From contig NZ_QXED01000001.1 of the NCBI RefSeq assembly GCF_003583365.1, positions 806,001 through 870,000 of the forward strand: 64,000 nucleotides of DNA. The letters are read 5' to 3'. Position 1 is the stretch's first letter, and each line of letters opens with the position of its first letter. Source of the stretch: Fibrisoma montanum. Lineage in GTDB: Bacteria; Bacteroidota; Bacteroidia; Cytophagales; Spirosomataceae. The notes under the pieces are model-generated. The model did no database searches. It was not told the DNA's origin and was given only the letters and a program-made list of their open reading frames with translations. Shown here in pieces: positions 27,130-35,289 of this stretch. The translations under genes were made by a program, and so were the position numbers.

Positions 27130-28431
27130 TTACTGAAAGTGATCGTGATCGAGCAACATCATAGCATTTTGCTCTGACGAAACTTTGATGTACCGTAGTA
27201 GCATCTTCTCGGAACGGTGGCCAGTAATCTTCATAATTGAAACAGGCGGCACCTTTGCCAAATATGCGTTAGTTGCAAACGAACGCCGGGCAGTATGCGT
27301 ACCGACTAACTCCCACTTTTCGGGATAGCGCAATTCGTTAGAGCCGCCCCGTGTTCGACTAACTTCAATGCGTTCGGTTAAACCCGCCCGTTTACATAAT
27401 TCTTTCAGGTGATCGTTCAAGCGTTGGTTGCTGATCGGTTGCGGAGGTACACCGTTGTACTTAGCCAGAATGGCCAAGACTTTTGAATTGAGGGGTACAG
27501 AAACCCGTTCAGAAGTTTTGAGCGTCTTGCGCGTCAGGATACGGTCCTTAATGTTTTCGGGCCGTAGCTGCGTAAAGTCAGAAAATCGTAGACCAGTATA
27601 ACAACCTATCAGAAACAGATCACGCGCCCGGTCTAACCCTGGCGTTGACGACAGATTGAGGTTATAAATTGCGGTTAGTTCATCGGAAGTTAGGTAAACA
27701 CTATCAACGTCCTCCGAGAACTTTTTGAAGTCTTTGTGCTGGAAAATCGTGTTTGTATGTAATCCATCTCCGTAAGCCTGTTTCAGAAGTATTTTCAGAT
27801 TCTTAAGTAAACAACCAACGTAATTAAGCGTCAACCCCCGACTTGTCAACCAAATTTTAAAGGCGTGGTAGAACGTAAGGCTGTATGCGTCGTAGTCAAC
27901 CGGGTTGCCGGTTTCAGTGTGGTACTCTTCCAGTAACCGTTTCAATAGTCGGTAACTGGCCAGAGTAAACCGGGAATACCGGGCACTTTTCGCGTTGAGC
28001 CGTTTGCCATCCTCAGCCAGCCGAACAAATCGCTCAATGTAAGCTGTAAACGGCTCCCTTTCCCTCTCAACTACTGGCGTGGGTTTAACCTTTTTGACGC
28101 GCCCGGTTTCGGCTTCGAGGTGTTGTTTAATAGTTCGGTTGTCGAACGGTACGTTGGCAAGTTGCAGCCGCGTCAGAATCGTTTTGAGCGTGGTCCGGTA
28201 ACGATCTAGGCCTGCGTTAATAGTTTGGTATGTTTCCCGAACACTGCGAGCCTTTTGGTTGATGTGGGCGCGTTGTTTATCGGCATCCCATTGATAGGGA
28301 TCAATAGTCAGGCCGGTTGAATAAACAAACCTTTGATTATCATACCGATACACAATGGAGATGAGCGTTGGCCGGTCAGCGCGGGGGTCTTTGAGCAGGA
28401 ATTTTATATCCTTATCGGACACAGTTTTCAT
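27130..28431 (-). CDS. tyrosine-type site-specific integrase
   Basis: A 433-aa recombinase. The N-terminal ~100 residues form the Bacteroidota arm-binding domain (SIVYRYDNQRFVYSTGLTI). A SAM-like core-binding domain follows at ~130-240, then the catalytic domain. Its residues are Arg in CYTGLRFSDF, Lys in the RKTLKTSERV strand, HTARRS (His-x-x-Arg), GHRS and the nucleophile Tyr in LLRYIKVS. All are present, so it should be active. It starts ~180 bp from the tRNA-Arg att core, with the arm-site repeats in between. It would catalyse insertion into and excision from the tRNA 3' end. Confidence 0.95.
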   Translation of the reverse strand: MKTVSDKDIKFLLKDPRADRPTLISIVYRYDNQRFVYSTGLTIDPYQWDADKQRAHINQKARSVRETYQTINAGLDRYRTTLKTILTRLQLANVPFDNRTIKQHLEAETGRVKKVKPTPVVEREREPFTAYIERFVRLAEDGKRLNAKSARYSRFTLASYRLLKRLLEEYHTETGNPVDYDAYSLTFYHAFKIWLTSRGLTLNYVGCLLKNLKILLKQAYGDGLHTNTIFQHKDFKKFSEDVDSVYLTSDELTAIYNLNLSSTPGLDRARDLFLIGCYTGLRFSDFTQLRPENIKDRILTRKTLKTSERVSVPLNSKVLAILAKYNGVPPQPISNQRLNDHLKELCKRAGLTERIEVSRTRGGSNELRYPEKWELVGTHTARRSFATNAYLAKVPPVSIMKITGHRSEKMLLRYIKVSSEQNAMMLLDHDHFQ

Positions 28432-28480
28432 TGGTCTTACTTGGTTTGGTCTCTACCAAGTTACGAAGAAAACTTACACG

Positions 28481-28512
28481 GTTGACGGATCAGTTGACGG
28501 TTTAAGTTGACG
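28481..28512 (+). repeat. right arm-type integrase sites (three GTTGACG units)
   Basis: GTTGACG occurs at 28481, 28493 and 28506, the first two forming a 20-bp motif that matches the left arm at 19 of 20 positions. They lie between the integrase start and the att core. Spacings of 12 and 13 bp fit binding of integrase arms on about one helical face. Confidence 0.65.
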
Positions 28513-28545
28513 AAACGGTGTTATTTTTCATAAACCTTAATAAAG

Positions 28546-28602
28546 CAAAAAGGCTAACTCGCTGATAGTGAACATAAATACACTATAACGAATTAGCCTT
28601 TA
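28546..28602 (-). terminator. element-borne terminator downstream of tRNA-Arg
   Basis: On the minus strand a hairpin (AAAGGCTAA...ATAGTG, loop, CACTAT...TTAGCCTTT) is followed by TTTTTGCTTT. It follows the tRNA 3' end by only ~12 nt and lies inside the element, so it takes the place of the displaced original terminator. Confidence 0.75.
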
Positions 28603-28612
28603 TTCACTCTGA

Positions 28613-28629
28613 GTGCTCCCGAAGGGATT
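28613..28629. repeat. right attachment site (attR-type) within tRNA-Arg 3' end
   Basis: Identical 17 bp to 17723-17739. It covers the acceptor 3' strand, the discriminator base and part of the T arm of tRNA-Arg, so the tRNA stays complete on this side. Confidence 0.88.
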
Positions 28630-28685
28630 CGAACCCCTATCGATGGTACCGGAAACCATAATTCTATCCATTGAACTACGGGAGC
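28614..28685 (-). tRNA. tRNA-Arg (anticodon CCG)
   Basis: The minus strand folds as a full cloverleaf: acceptor GCTCCCG/CGGGAGC, anticodon stem ATGGT/ACCAT with loop TTCCGGT (anticodon CCG), T arm with GGTTCGAATCC, and discriminator A. CCA is not encoded. It serves as the insertion target of the element. Confidence 0.96.
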
Positions 28686-28765
28686 ATTTTTCGGTTTGGG
28701 AGTGCAAATATAGCGGTTTAGCCTTTAAAAACACAAGTGCGCCGGTGTTGAAAACGTAATCTTTT

Positions 28766-28890
28766 TTAGACCAATGTCTGCATTGTCCCGGAATCAACAG
28801 CCAGGTTCAAGTACATCAGGCACCCCATTAAACCGTGTTTATTTCCGACCAGCCGGTGCGCATCAGCCACGGCGGTAATCAGGTGAAGTG
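28766..28890 (-). pseudogene. degraded duplicate of the neighbouring Nudix gene C-terminus
   Basis: The minus-strand frame ending at 28766 reads AVADAHRLVGNKHGL, then CLMYLNLAVDSGTMQTLV. It lines up with the end of the intact Nudix gene next door (TLPEAHKLVNNVNGL, then FLYLKHVGDYETMKLL), sharing AH-LV-N--GL and YL---D--TM. Upstream of this ~40-residue part the frame no longer resembles a Nudix protein. It looks like the tail of an old tandem copy, lying between tRNA-Arg and the intact gene. Confidence 0.55.
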
Positions 28891-29003
28891 CTGTTGCCAG
28901 ACGCGGTAGTTTAGCGACGCTGTAAGCGGTTTCTGTCGGTAGACACCCAGTTCTTTCGACGCTTAACCGGGTTCGTTGGCAAGGATTTTCTGCCTTTATA
29001 CAA

Positions 29004-29042
29004 CGTTCAGGGATTGACTCGTGGCGAGTCAATCCCTGAACG
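29004..29042. terminator. perfect hairpin downstream of the Nudix gene
   Basis: Perfect 18-bp arms (29004-29021 and 29025-29042) with a 3-nt loop lie just past the Nudix stop. There is no T-run, so it may stop or stabilise transcripts rather than act as a classical terminator. Confidence 0.55.
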
Positions 29043-29047
29043 GCTCC

Positions 29048-29716
29048 TTACAGCAACTTCATCGTTTCGTAGTCGCCGACGTGTTTCAGATACAGGAAGT
29101 GGATCAGCAGGCCGTTGACGTTATTGACCAGCTTATGCGCTTCCGGAAGGGTTGTTACGGCGGTTGTGATGCGTTCAAACTCCGACTGGTTACCCATGTC
29201 TTTGTGGTGAAACGCCATGATCTCTTCGCGCGGCAGCTCCCGTTCGATGAAGAAGAAGTGCATGGCTTCGTCGCTGGTACCGGTGCTGGGAAACCACAAC
29301 CGGGGATTCAGTTTGGTCAGTTCATCGGCCCTGACCTCCAGCCCAATCTCCTCACCCAGCTCACGGGCAGCCACTTCATCGGGCGCGTCGTCGGCGTCGA
29401 CCATGCCAGCTGGGTGCTCATACGTATGCGAACCATCGGAGATGCGTCGCTGGCGGACCAGCACCACAAATTTCTCCTTCGTTTCTTTGTCAATGAGCGA
29501 TACGAGGATGGAGGCTGCATGACCTTTCAGGAAACAGACCGGTGGAATTTTGTCTCCTTCGGGGGTGTCGGCATCCACTTCGAGCATGGCAAACAGCACC
29601 TCGCCGTTGTGCCGCCGACGGATAAAATGATCTTTAACACCGTTAATTTTCAGGCCGTTGCTTTCTAGCTGGCCTTTCCAGAAACGAAACTTGGGGGCGT
29701 CTTCGAGTTTTTCCAT
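29048..29716 (-). CDS. Nudix hydrolase
   Basis: Nudix enzymes cleave nucleoside diphosphates linked to another group. ATG 29716 (MEKLEDAPKF) gives 222 aa; the longer upstream frame is not protein-like. The Nudix box begins GMVDADDAPDEV and ends ARELGEEIGL, so the catalytic RELxEExGL half is intact, while the usual Glu at the GX5E position is Asp. FVVLVRQRRISDGSHTYEHP before the box resembles ADP-sugar pyrophosphatases, but the substrate is not certain. It follows the S9 peptidase gene on the same strand at ~105 bp, and a remnant of a second copy lies downstream. Confidence 0.88.
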   Translation of the reverse strand: MEKLEDAPKFRFWKGQLESNGLKINGVKDHFIRRRHNGEVLFAMLEVDADTPEGDKIPPVCFLKGHAASILVSLIDKETKEKFVVLVRQRRISDGSHTYEHPAGMVDADDAPDEVAARELGEEIGLEVRADELTKLNPRLWFPSTGTSDEAMHFFFIERELPREEIMAFHHKDMGNQSEFERITTAVTTLPEAHKLVNNVNGLLIHFLYLKHVGDYETMKLL

Positions 29717-29822
29717 AATGCTGTTTAAACGCAGAGCGCACAGAGAATCCGCCGAGTACGCCGACAAACCTGCCATCAGTAATGCGCTCTGCGGATCCTC
29801 CGTTTCCCGGCGTCTGATCAAC

Positions 29823-32039
29823 TTATTTCTGCGTCAGGCCCTGGGCATCCGGGCCGATGTATCGTTCAAAAAATTCGTAAATGCGGAGCATCCGGTCGAT
29901 CCGCTGCCGTACGTTACCCGACCGGCTTAACTCGTGCGTGGCCCCCGGCATTCGGACGTACTCGACCGGCCGTCCGAGAATCTTCAGGCTCTTGTACATC
30001 ATTTCGCTCTGAATCACGCCCGTCCGCAGGTCGTTTTCACCATGCTTGATCAACAGTGGCGTCTTAATGTTTTCGACGAACGTATAGGGAGAATTGGCAT
30101 CGAGCACCTTCTGAGCTTCAGCCTCCCAGGGATAGCCACCGAAGTAGTTCGGCACCAGCCGCCAGGCATTACCCTCACCCATGAACGTAGTGAGGTCGTA
30201 CACACCCCGCTGCGCAAAAGCGGCTTTGAACCGGTTGTCGTGTGCTACGATCCAGGCCGTCAGGTAGCCGGCGTATGAACCGCCCGTAATTACCTGCCGA
30301 CTCGTATCGACCCACGCTTCTTTGGCCGCATCGGTAGCGGCTGCCAGTACGTCCTCGGTCGGGCCGGTTCCCCAGTCTTTTACGTTGGCCCGCTGGAAAT
30401 TCAGACCGTAGCCACCCGAGCCGCGCGGATTTGCATACACAACCCCATAGCCCTGTGAGCAGAAGTACTGAAACTCATGCCACATCGACGGTTCGCCCGG
30501 CCCCCACATGGCGGTTGGTCCACCGTGCATGTTCAGAAGCAGCGGATATTTTTTACCGGCTTCAACTACCGCCGGCTTCATAATCCAGTATTCGACGGTT
30601 TGGCCGATGGAGTTTTTATACGTCCGCTTTTCGGGGAAGCTGAGCGTGCGCTGGGCTACCCAGTCGTTATGACTGGACAGTTTCACCTGATTTTTACCGG
30701 CGGCATCAGCTACGTACAATTCTGAGGGATTGACCACTTCCGTTTTGGCAAACACAACGGTTGAGCCGGCGACATCGAAGTTGCTGACGCCGGTGTTGAC
30801 ATCCGTGAGTTGCGTAACCTGCTTCGTGCCTGGGTCCAGACGGTACAGCGGATAACCTCCGTTTGAGGGGGCCGTGAAATAGATGGCGTACGTAGCAACA
30901 GCTTTTTTACCCTTGGGCGATGCGGTTTCGGTCCAGGTCAGGTTTCCGGCAGCCCGGTCGAACGTAACCAGCTGCATACCCGACACCGCCGTACCCGTAA
31001 AGGCAGCCAAACCAATCTGCCCGAAATTAACGCCCTGCGCCGGGCTCGTCAGGAACGCCAGTTGCCGACCATCCGGCGAGATTTCAGGCGCGTAATAGCT
31101 CTTTCCGGCTTCGCCCAGAACCAGCGTATAACGCCCTGACCCATCAGCCGGGATGTATACGATGGCATTGTCCTGCTCGCGATCGGGGTGTTTGAGCGAA
31201 TCCCGATCGGTAACGGCTACCAGACCTTGTCCACTGGGTAGCCAGTCGCTGGCCTGGAATGATTTGAAGCCCCGGGTTAGGGGTTTAGGCTGGGCACCTT
31301 CCCGCGCATCCACAACGTACAGGTGCTGAAAGCTCATGTCCGGCTCCGTGGTTGATTCACCCTGCAGGTTCAGGCGGTTAATAACCTTGGCTTTTTTATC
31401 CTCGACGTCTTTGTTGAGATACGCCCGGATTTCGGCCAGCGTACCGTCGGGGTTGGGCTTTGCCTTGCTTTCCTTTACGAAATCGTTGTTAACGAAGCCC
31501 GGCTTTTCAAGCGACCAGACCGGCCCGCGTTTGCCGGGATTCAGCAACGAATCGTTCAGCATCTCGGCCATGGATACGTTAGCCGTGAATGCAATGCGCT
31601 TACCGTCGGGCGACCAGGCCGGGCCAGATACACCGTATTTGCCGTTGGTGAGCTGATAGGCTTCTCCCCCATCCAGCGGCATGACAAAAATCTGGCCTTT
31701 GCCTTTTACCGTCCGCACAAACGCAATCTGTTTGCCATCCGGCGACCAGACTGCCTGCCGGGCGCTCTCGGTGCCCCGGGTTAGCGCCTTGGTGTCGCCG
31801 GGTTTCAGGCCGGTCAGGTAGATGTGCGTTTTGTAGTCGTATTCCTCTTTTTGATCGGGGTTCGGCTCGATGGTCGTAACCGCGTAGAGGGCCCGCTGTC
31901 CATCCGGAGCGATCCTGATGCCACCTACCTGTTTGATGCGGGTCAGGTCGGTGACGGTAACTTTCTGTTTCGCAGACTGCGCAAACGTAGCGGCTATTGG
32001 CAAAGACACCACCAGCCAACAGAAGAGATGTTTTTTCAT
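29823..32039 (-). CDS. S9 family peptidase (prolyl oligopeptidase type), secreted
   Basis: ATG 32039 gives MKKHLFCWLVVSLPIAATFAQ, a signal peptide, and 738 aa in all. The N-terminal part is a beta-propeller with WSPDGKQIAF and AWSPDGKRIAF repeats. The C-terminal alpha/beta-hydrolase domain starts near residue 480 (LLLNMHGGP). The catalytic Ser is in GGSYAGY (~586), Asp in HGENDLRTG and His in GATHELSR, so the triad is complete. It likely acts in the periplasm on oligopeptides, together with the S46 enzyme just upstream on the same strand. Confidence 0.93.
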   Translation of the reverse strand: MKKHLFCWLVVSLPIAATFAQSAKQKVTVTDLTRIKQVGGIRIAPDGQRALYAVTTIEPNPDQKEEYDYKTHIYLTGLKPGDTKALTRGTESARQAVWSPDGKQIAFVRTVKGKGQIFVMPLDGGEAYQLTNGKYGVSGPAWSPDGKRIAFTANVSMAEMLNDSLLNPGKRGPVWSLEKPGFVNNDFVKESKAKPNPDGTLAEIRAYLNKDVEDKKAKVINRLNLQGESTTEPDMSFQHLYVVDAREGAQPKPLTRGFKSFQASDWLPSGQGLVAVTDRDSLKHPDREQDNAIVYIPADGSGRYTLVLGEAGKSYYAPEISPDGRQLAFLTSPAQGVNFGQIGLAAFTGTAVSGMQLVTFDRAAGNLTWTETASPKGKKAVATYAIYFTAPSNGGYPLYRLDPGTKQVTQLTDVNTGVSNFDVAGSTVVFAKTEVVNPSELYVADAAGKNQVKLSSHNDWVAQRTLSFPEKRTYKNSIGQTVEYWIMKPAVVEAGKKYPLLLNMHGGPTAMWGPGEPSMWHEFQYFCSQGYGVVYANPRGSGGYGLNFQRANVKDWGTGPTEDVLAAATDAAKEAWVDTSRQVITGGSYAGYLTAWIVAHDNRFKAAFAQRGVYDLTTFMGEGNAWRLVPNYFGGYPWEAEAQKVLDANSPYTFVENIKTPLLIKHGENDLRTGVIQSEMMYKSLKILGRPVEYVRMPGATHELSRSGNVRQRIDRMLRIYEFFERYIGPDAQGLTQK

Positions 32040-32078
32040 GAAGTGGGTTATTGTACGCGACAAAGCCCGAAGATACTA

Positions 32079-32125
32079 AAAAACCCGCCAGGAGAGGTTG
32101 CTTTTCGCAATCTCCCGGTGGGTTC
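32079..32125 (-). terminator. terminator of the S46 peptidase gene
   Basis: On the minus strand AACCCACCGGGAGATTGC pairs imperfectly with GCAACCTCTCCTGGCGGGTT and is followed by TTTTT. It separates the S46 gene from the S9 gene. Confidence 0.7.
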
Positions 32126-32158
32126 TCAACCTGATTTTGACCGGTCTACCCGGCCAGA

Positions 32159-34396
32159 TCATTTCTTCGCGGGCACGGCGGGTGGAGTGCCAACCAGTTC
32201 TTTAACCAGCCGATCGGCTTTATAAATGTATCGTATGGCCGCTACCATTCCGCCCGCGTGAACGGAAATGCTCCGGTTCAGATCCGGCACGAAGATGAAC
32301 TCTCCGGGCAGACTTTCCATGTTACCGTCGAACACCAACCCGACCGCTTCCAGGTTTTTATTAATCATTGGACTGCCCGAATTGCCACCAATGATATCGT
32401 TGGTTGAAATAAAGCACATGGGTTGCCGAAGTAACTCAGCGGGCGGATTCTTCCAGCGGGCGGGCAGGTTCCACGGGGCCTTATCGCCGAACGAGTAATT
32501 GCGATCGTACAACCCGGCAAACGTAGTCATGATCGGGGCCCGGGTCCCGTTGTAAGCGTACCCTCTGACAACCCCATCGTTGATCCGGAGCGAGAACGTA
32601 GCATCGGGCGGAATGCTGGTGCCGTACACGTCGTACAGCAACCGGCCGAGTTGACCACGCAGCACCTCCTGCGTCTGGAACAACTGACGGGCCTGCCGGG
32701 CAGCCGTTACGTAGCGGCTAAACCCGATGCGGGCCAGCGCCAGCAGCGGATCGTCGGCCGACCGGATCGCCTGCGGCCGCACAGCCAGGTCTTTTATGAA
32801 GGCCGGATCGGTCAGCTTTGTGTTGCTGATCAGGTAGGCAGCCGCTTCTTTGGGCGACCTGCCGTTCAGCGCAGTCCGGACGTAGGGATCGTCGCTGCCG
32901 AGCCCAATCTGCGCTTCGGTCAGGTGAGCCGCCAGATACGCTTCTTCCAGGGCCCGATTCCGCAATTTGGGCGCCACCACCAGCGAACGGGCGCTCTCGG
33001 CGGCATCCGGTCGCGAGGTCGACAGCTCGCCGTACTGCATCAGTACGTTGGCAAACGTCAGCAATTCACCCATGATCCGTTCGCTGGGCGCGAGGTAATT
33101 ACTGGCCGCAAACACCGATCGGAGTTGAGTCGTACTGGCCGCCAGGTCGTCCCAGAGGGTAAGCCGGTCGGCCGAAACGTTTTTTGCCCGGGCATCGGCC
33201 TGAAATTGCTTCTCAAAAGCGGCCTTACGGGCCATCAGGTACGGATCGCGCAGGCCCGCCAGTTGTCCGGTATACGCTTTATAGCTGTTTTCCAGCGAGA
33301 AAATCTCGTTCAGAATGCTGTCGTTCTTAGCCGTCGCGTTGTAGGCCTGCAGGGCATTGGACCGGTTACGAAGCAGCTGCAGGGTAAAGGGCACCTGCAA
33401 ATCGCGGTCGTATTCCAGTTCGGCCACCGTCTTGAGCCGCTCCGTACGGCCGGGGTTACCGATCACGAAAATCGGTTCGCCATCGCGGACGCCATTGGTA
33501 TTAAACTTGAAGAAGTGGGTTGTCTGGAGCGGTTTCCCGTTGTCGTACACCCGGAAGAACGAGCAGTCGAGGGCGTAGCGCGGATACGTAAAATTGTCGG
33601 GATCCCCGCCGAAGAAACCAAGCTGCAATTCGGGCATGAACACCAGCCGGACATCGTTGTAGCGTTTGAACCCGTACAGCGCGTACCGCCCCCCGTTGTA
33701 GAACGTAATGGTTTGTAATTCAAGGCCCTGCCAGCCTTCTTTCGAGGCATATTCCTGCTTGATGGTGGCAAAAGCCTGCTCCCGGGCCCGAAGCTGAGCC
33801 TGCTCCGAACCGGCTTCAGCCCCACTCATGGCCTGCTGAACCCGGTTGGTTATGTCTTCGAGTTTGACCAGCTGATCAACGAACAACCCCTCCACCTTAC
33901 GCTCCTCGGCGGGTGTTTTTGCGAAAAACCCTGTCGCGTTGAGGTCTTCGCCTTTGCGTTGCACGCCCGTTCCTGATTCGCGGGCGCAGTGGTGGTTGGT
34001 CATCACTAACCCATTGGGCGACACGAAAGATGCCGAACAGTAGTCGGCGAACCGCAGCGATGCCAGCCGGGCTTGTTCAAACCACTTGTCGTCGGCGTTG
34101 ACGTTGTAGGTTTTGCGGAAGTAGTCCTTTGGCGGATTATCGAAGGTCCACATCTTGCCCATATCGAACGGCCCTGCCTTTACGGTATCGGGGTTGATGT
34201 AGGCACCGGGAATGGCTGGGGTGGCCGCTGTAGATACCTTGGTTTCGGCCGTCGTCACACCGGCAGCGGGTGTAGTTGACGCCGGCCGGTTTGCGGTGGC
34301 CGGTACCTGCGCCAGTGTTAATGAACTAAGCCCGATCAGGCCATTGAGCATCAGAAAACCTGACCAGACGGCCAGTCGGCGATGTATTCGTACCAT
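32159..34396 (-). CDS. S46 family dipeptidyl-peptidase (DPP7/DPP11 type)
   Basis: S46 enzymes are periplasmic dipeptidyl-peptidases of bacteria that live on peptides. A signal peptide ends near LTLAQ, followed by an unusual Thr/Ala-rich linker (~residues 30-62). The catalytic His is in TNHHCARE (~132), with the Ser in GGNSGSP (~668). Eighteen residues after that Ser is Gly in VFDGN; a Gly there is reported for DPP7-like enzymes preferring hydrophobic P1 residues, while Arg marks DPP11. The length of 745 aa is slightly long because of the linker. It pairs with the S9 gene downstream. Confidence 0.92.
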   Translation of the reverse strand: MVRIHRRLAVWSGFLMLNGLIGLSSLTLAQVPATANRPASTTPAAGVTTAETKVSTAATPAIPGAYINPDTVKAGPFDMGKMWTFDNPPKDYFRKTYNVNADDKWFEQARLASLRFADYCSASFVSPNGLVMTNHHCARESGTGVQRKGEDLNATGFFAKTPAEERKVEGLFVDQLVKLEDITNRVQQAMSGAEAGSEQAQLRAREQAFATIKQEYASKEGWQGLELQTITFYNGGRYALYGFKRYNDVRLVFMPELQLGFFGGDPDNFTYPRYALDCSFFRVYDNGKPLQTTHFFKFNTNGVRDGEPIFVIGNPGRTERLKTVAELEYDRDLQVPFTLQLLRNRSNALQAYNATAKNDSILNEIFSLENSYKAYTGQLAGLRDPYLMARKAAFEKQFQADARAKNVSADRLTLWDDLAASTTQLRSVFAASNYLAPSERIMGELLTFANVLMQYGELSTSRPDAAESARSLVVAPKLRNRALEEAYLAAHLTEAQIGLGSDDPYVRTALNGRSPKEAAAYLISNTKLTDPAFIKDLAVRPQAIRSADDPLLALARIGFSRYVTAARQARQLFQTQEVLRGQLGRLLYDVYGTSIPPDATFSLRINDGVVRGYAYNGTRAPIMTTFAGLYDRNYSFGDKAPWNLPARWKNPPAELLRQPMCFISTNDIIGGNSGSPMINKNLEAVGLVFDGNMESLPGEFIFVPDLNRSISVHAGGMVAAIRYIYKADRLVKELVGTPPAVPAKK

Positions 34397-34602
34397 GTTG
34401 GAAAGCGCTTTTAGTGGTCAGGCTGTAAGAAAATAACGGCAAATTCTTATAATTGAGTGGGTTAAGGCAAACTATTTATCATCTGCCCTGCTTTCAGTCC
34501 GGTTTACAGACAGAGGCCGAACGAATTTTCTGGCTGTACTGTAACCATAACAAGTCACTTTAGTGGATAGTTATCGTTTATCACGCTGCATAGCTCTGAT
34601 TC

Positions 34603-35286
34603 ATGCGTATTTTGATAGTTGAGGACGAACAGGACGTAGCTTCGTTTATTAAAAGCGGACTCGAAGACTACGGATTCGCTGCCGATATAGCGCCTGATGC
34701 CATTATTGGTCAGAAAATGATGGCCGAGACTCCGTATTCAACCGTTATTCTGGACATTAACCTGCCCATTATCAACGGGTATGAGTTCTGCCAGATCATT
34801 CGCGACCGCTACGATGATGTGGTCGTTATTATGCTGACCGCCCTGGGAAGCACCGAACACAAGCTTACGGGATTTGACGTCGGAGCCGACGATTACCTGG
34901 TTAAACCATTCGAATTTCGCGAGTTAATGGCCCGTCTGCGAGCCCTGAACCGCCGACGTTCTTCGGCTAAAGCGGAGCCCGCCTTACTGAAAATGGCGGA
35001 TCTGGAATTGAACGTAATGAGCAAGGAAGTACGGCGTGGTAATCAGAAAATTATGCTTACCGCCCGCGAACTGGCCTTGCTGGAATACTTCATGAAAAAC
35101 CCCAACAAGGCTCTGAGCCGGTCTGAAATTGCAGAAAACGTCTGGGACGTAACGTTCGACACGGGCACAAACGTCGTAGATGTTTACGTGAATTATCTGC
35201 GCAAGAAAGTCGACAAAAATTTCCTGCCGAAGCTGATTCACACCATAAGCGGCATTGGCTACATCATGAAAGAGGACGAAAACTGA
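34603..35286 (+). CDS. OmpR/PhoB-family response regulator
   Basis: A 227-aa regulator with an N-terminal receiver (EDEQDV acidic pair, phospho-Asp in VILDINLP near residue 51, Lys in YLVKPFEFRE) and a C-terminal winged helix (LTARELALLEYFMKNPNKALSRSEI is the start of this domain, read in two pieces). The stop is 3 bp before the sensor-kinase ATG, so both are one operon. It is likely to bind tandem repeats with 11-bp spacing; just such an array lies after the kinase gene at 36669-36730. Confidence 0.95.
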   Translation: MRILIVEDEQDVASFIKSGLEDYGFAADIAPDAIIGQKMMAETPYSTVILDINLPIINGYEFCQIIRDRYDDVVVIMLTALGSTEHKLTGFDVGADDYLVKPFEFRELMARLRALNRRRSSAKAEPALLKMADLELNVMSKEVRRGNQKIMLTARELALLEYFMKNPNKALSRSEIAENVWDVTFDTGTNVVDVYVNYLRKKVDKNFLPKLIHTISGIGYIMKEDEN

Positions 35287-35289
35287 CGC

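Larger units (their letters stand above)
17723..28629. mobile_element. ~10.9 kb integrative element in tRNA-Arg(CCG)
   Basis: The element is bounded by a 17-bp direct repeat whose right copy is the tRNA 3' end. It carries a tyrosine integrase reading away from the tRNA boundary, an excisionase-like HTH gene and a Rep-like gene. Repeated GTTGACG motifs lie just inside both ends. Cargo includes a type IIG restriction-modification enzyme, two receiver-only proteins and several unknown small genes. No relaxase, coupling protein or conjugation genes were seen, so it is not a self-transmissible element of the usual kind. It might be an integrated plasmid or satellite, or be mobilised by another element. 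The integrase, HTH, Rep and 309-aa genes all read in the minus direction, whereas the defence cargo reads plus. Confidence 0.88.

Noticed and set aside
32651-33718. 355-residue plus-strand frame opposite the S46 gene
   Set aside because: It is antisense to the S46 peptidase, whose catalytic motifs are clear; the frame is a shadow.
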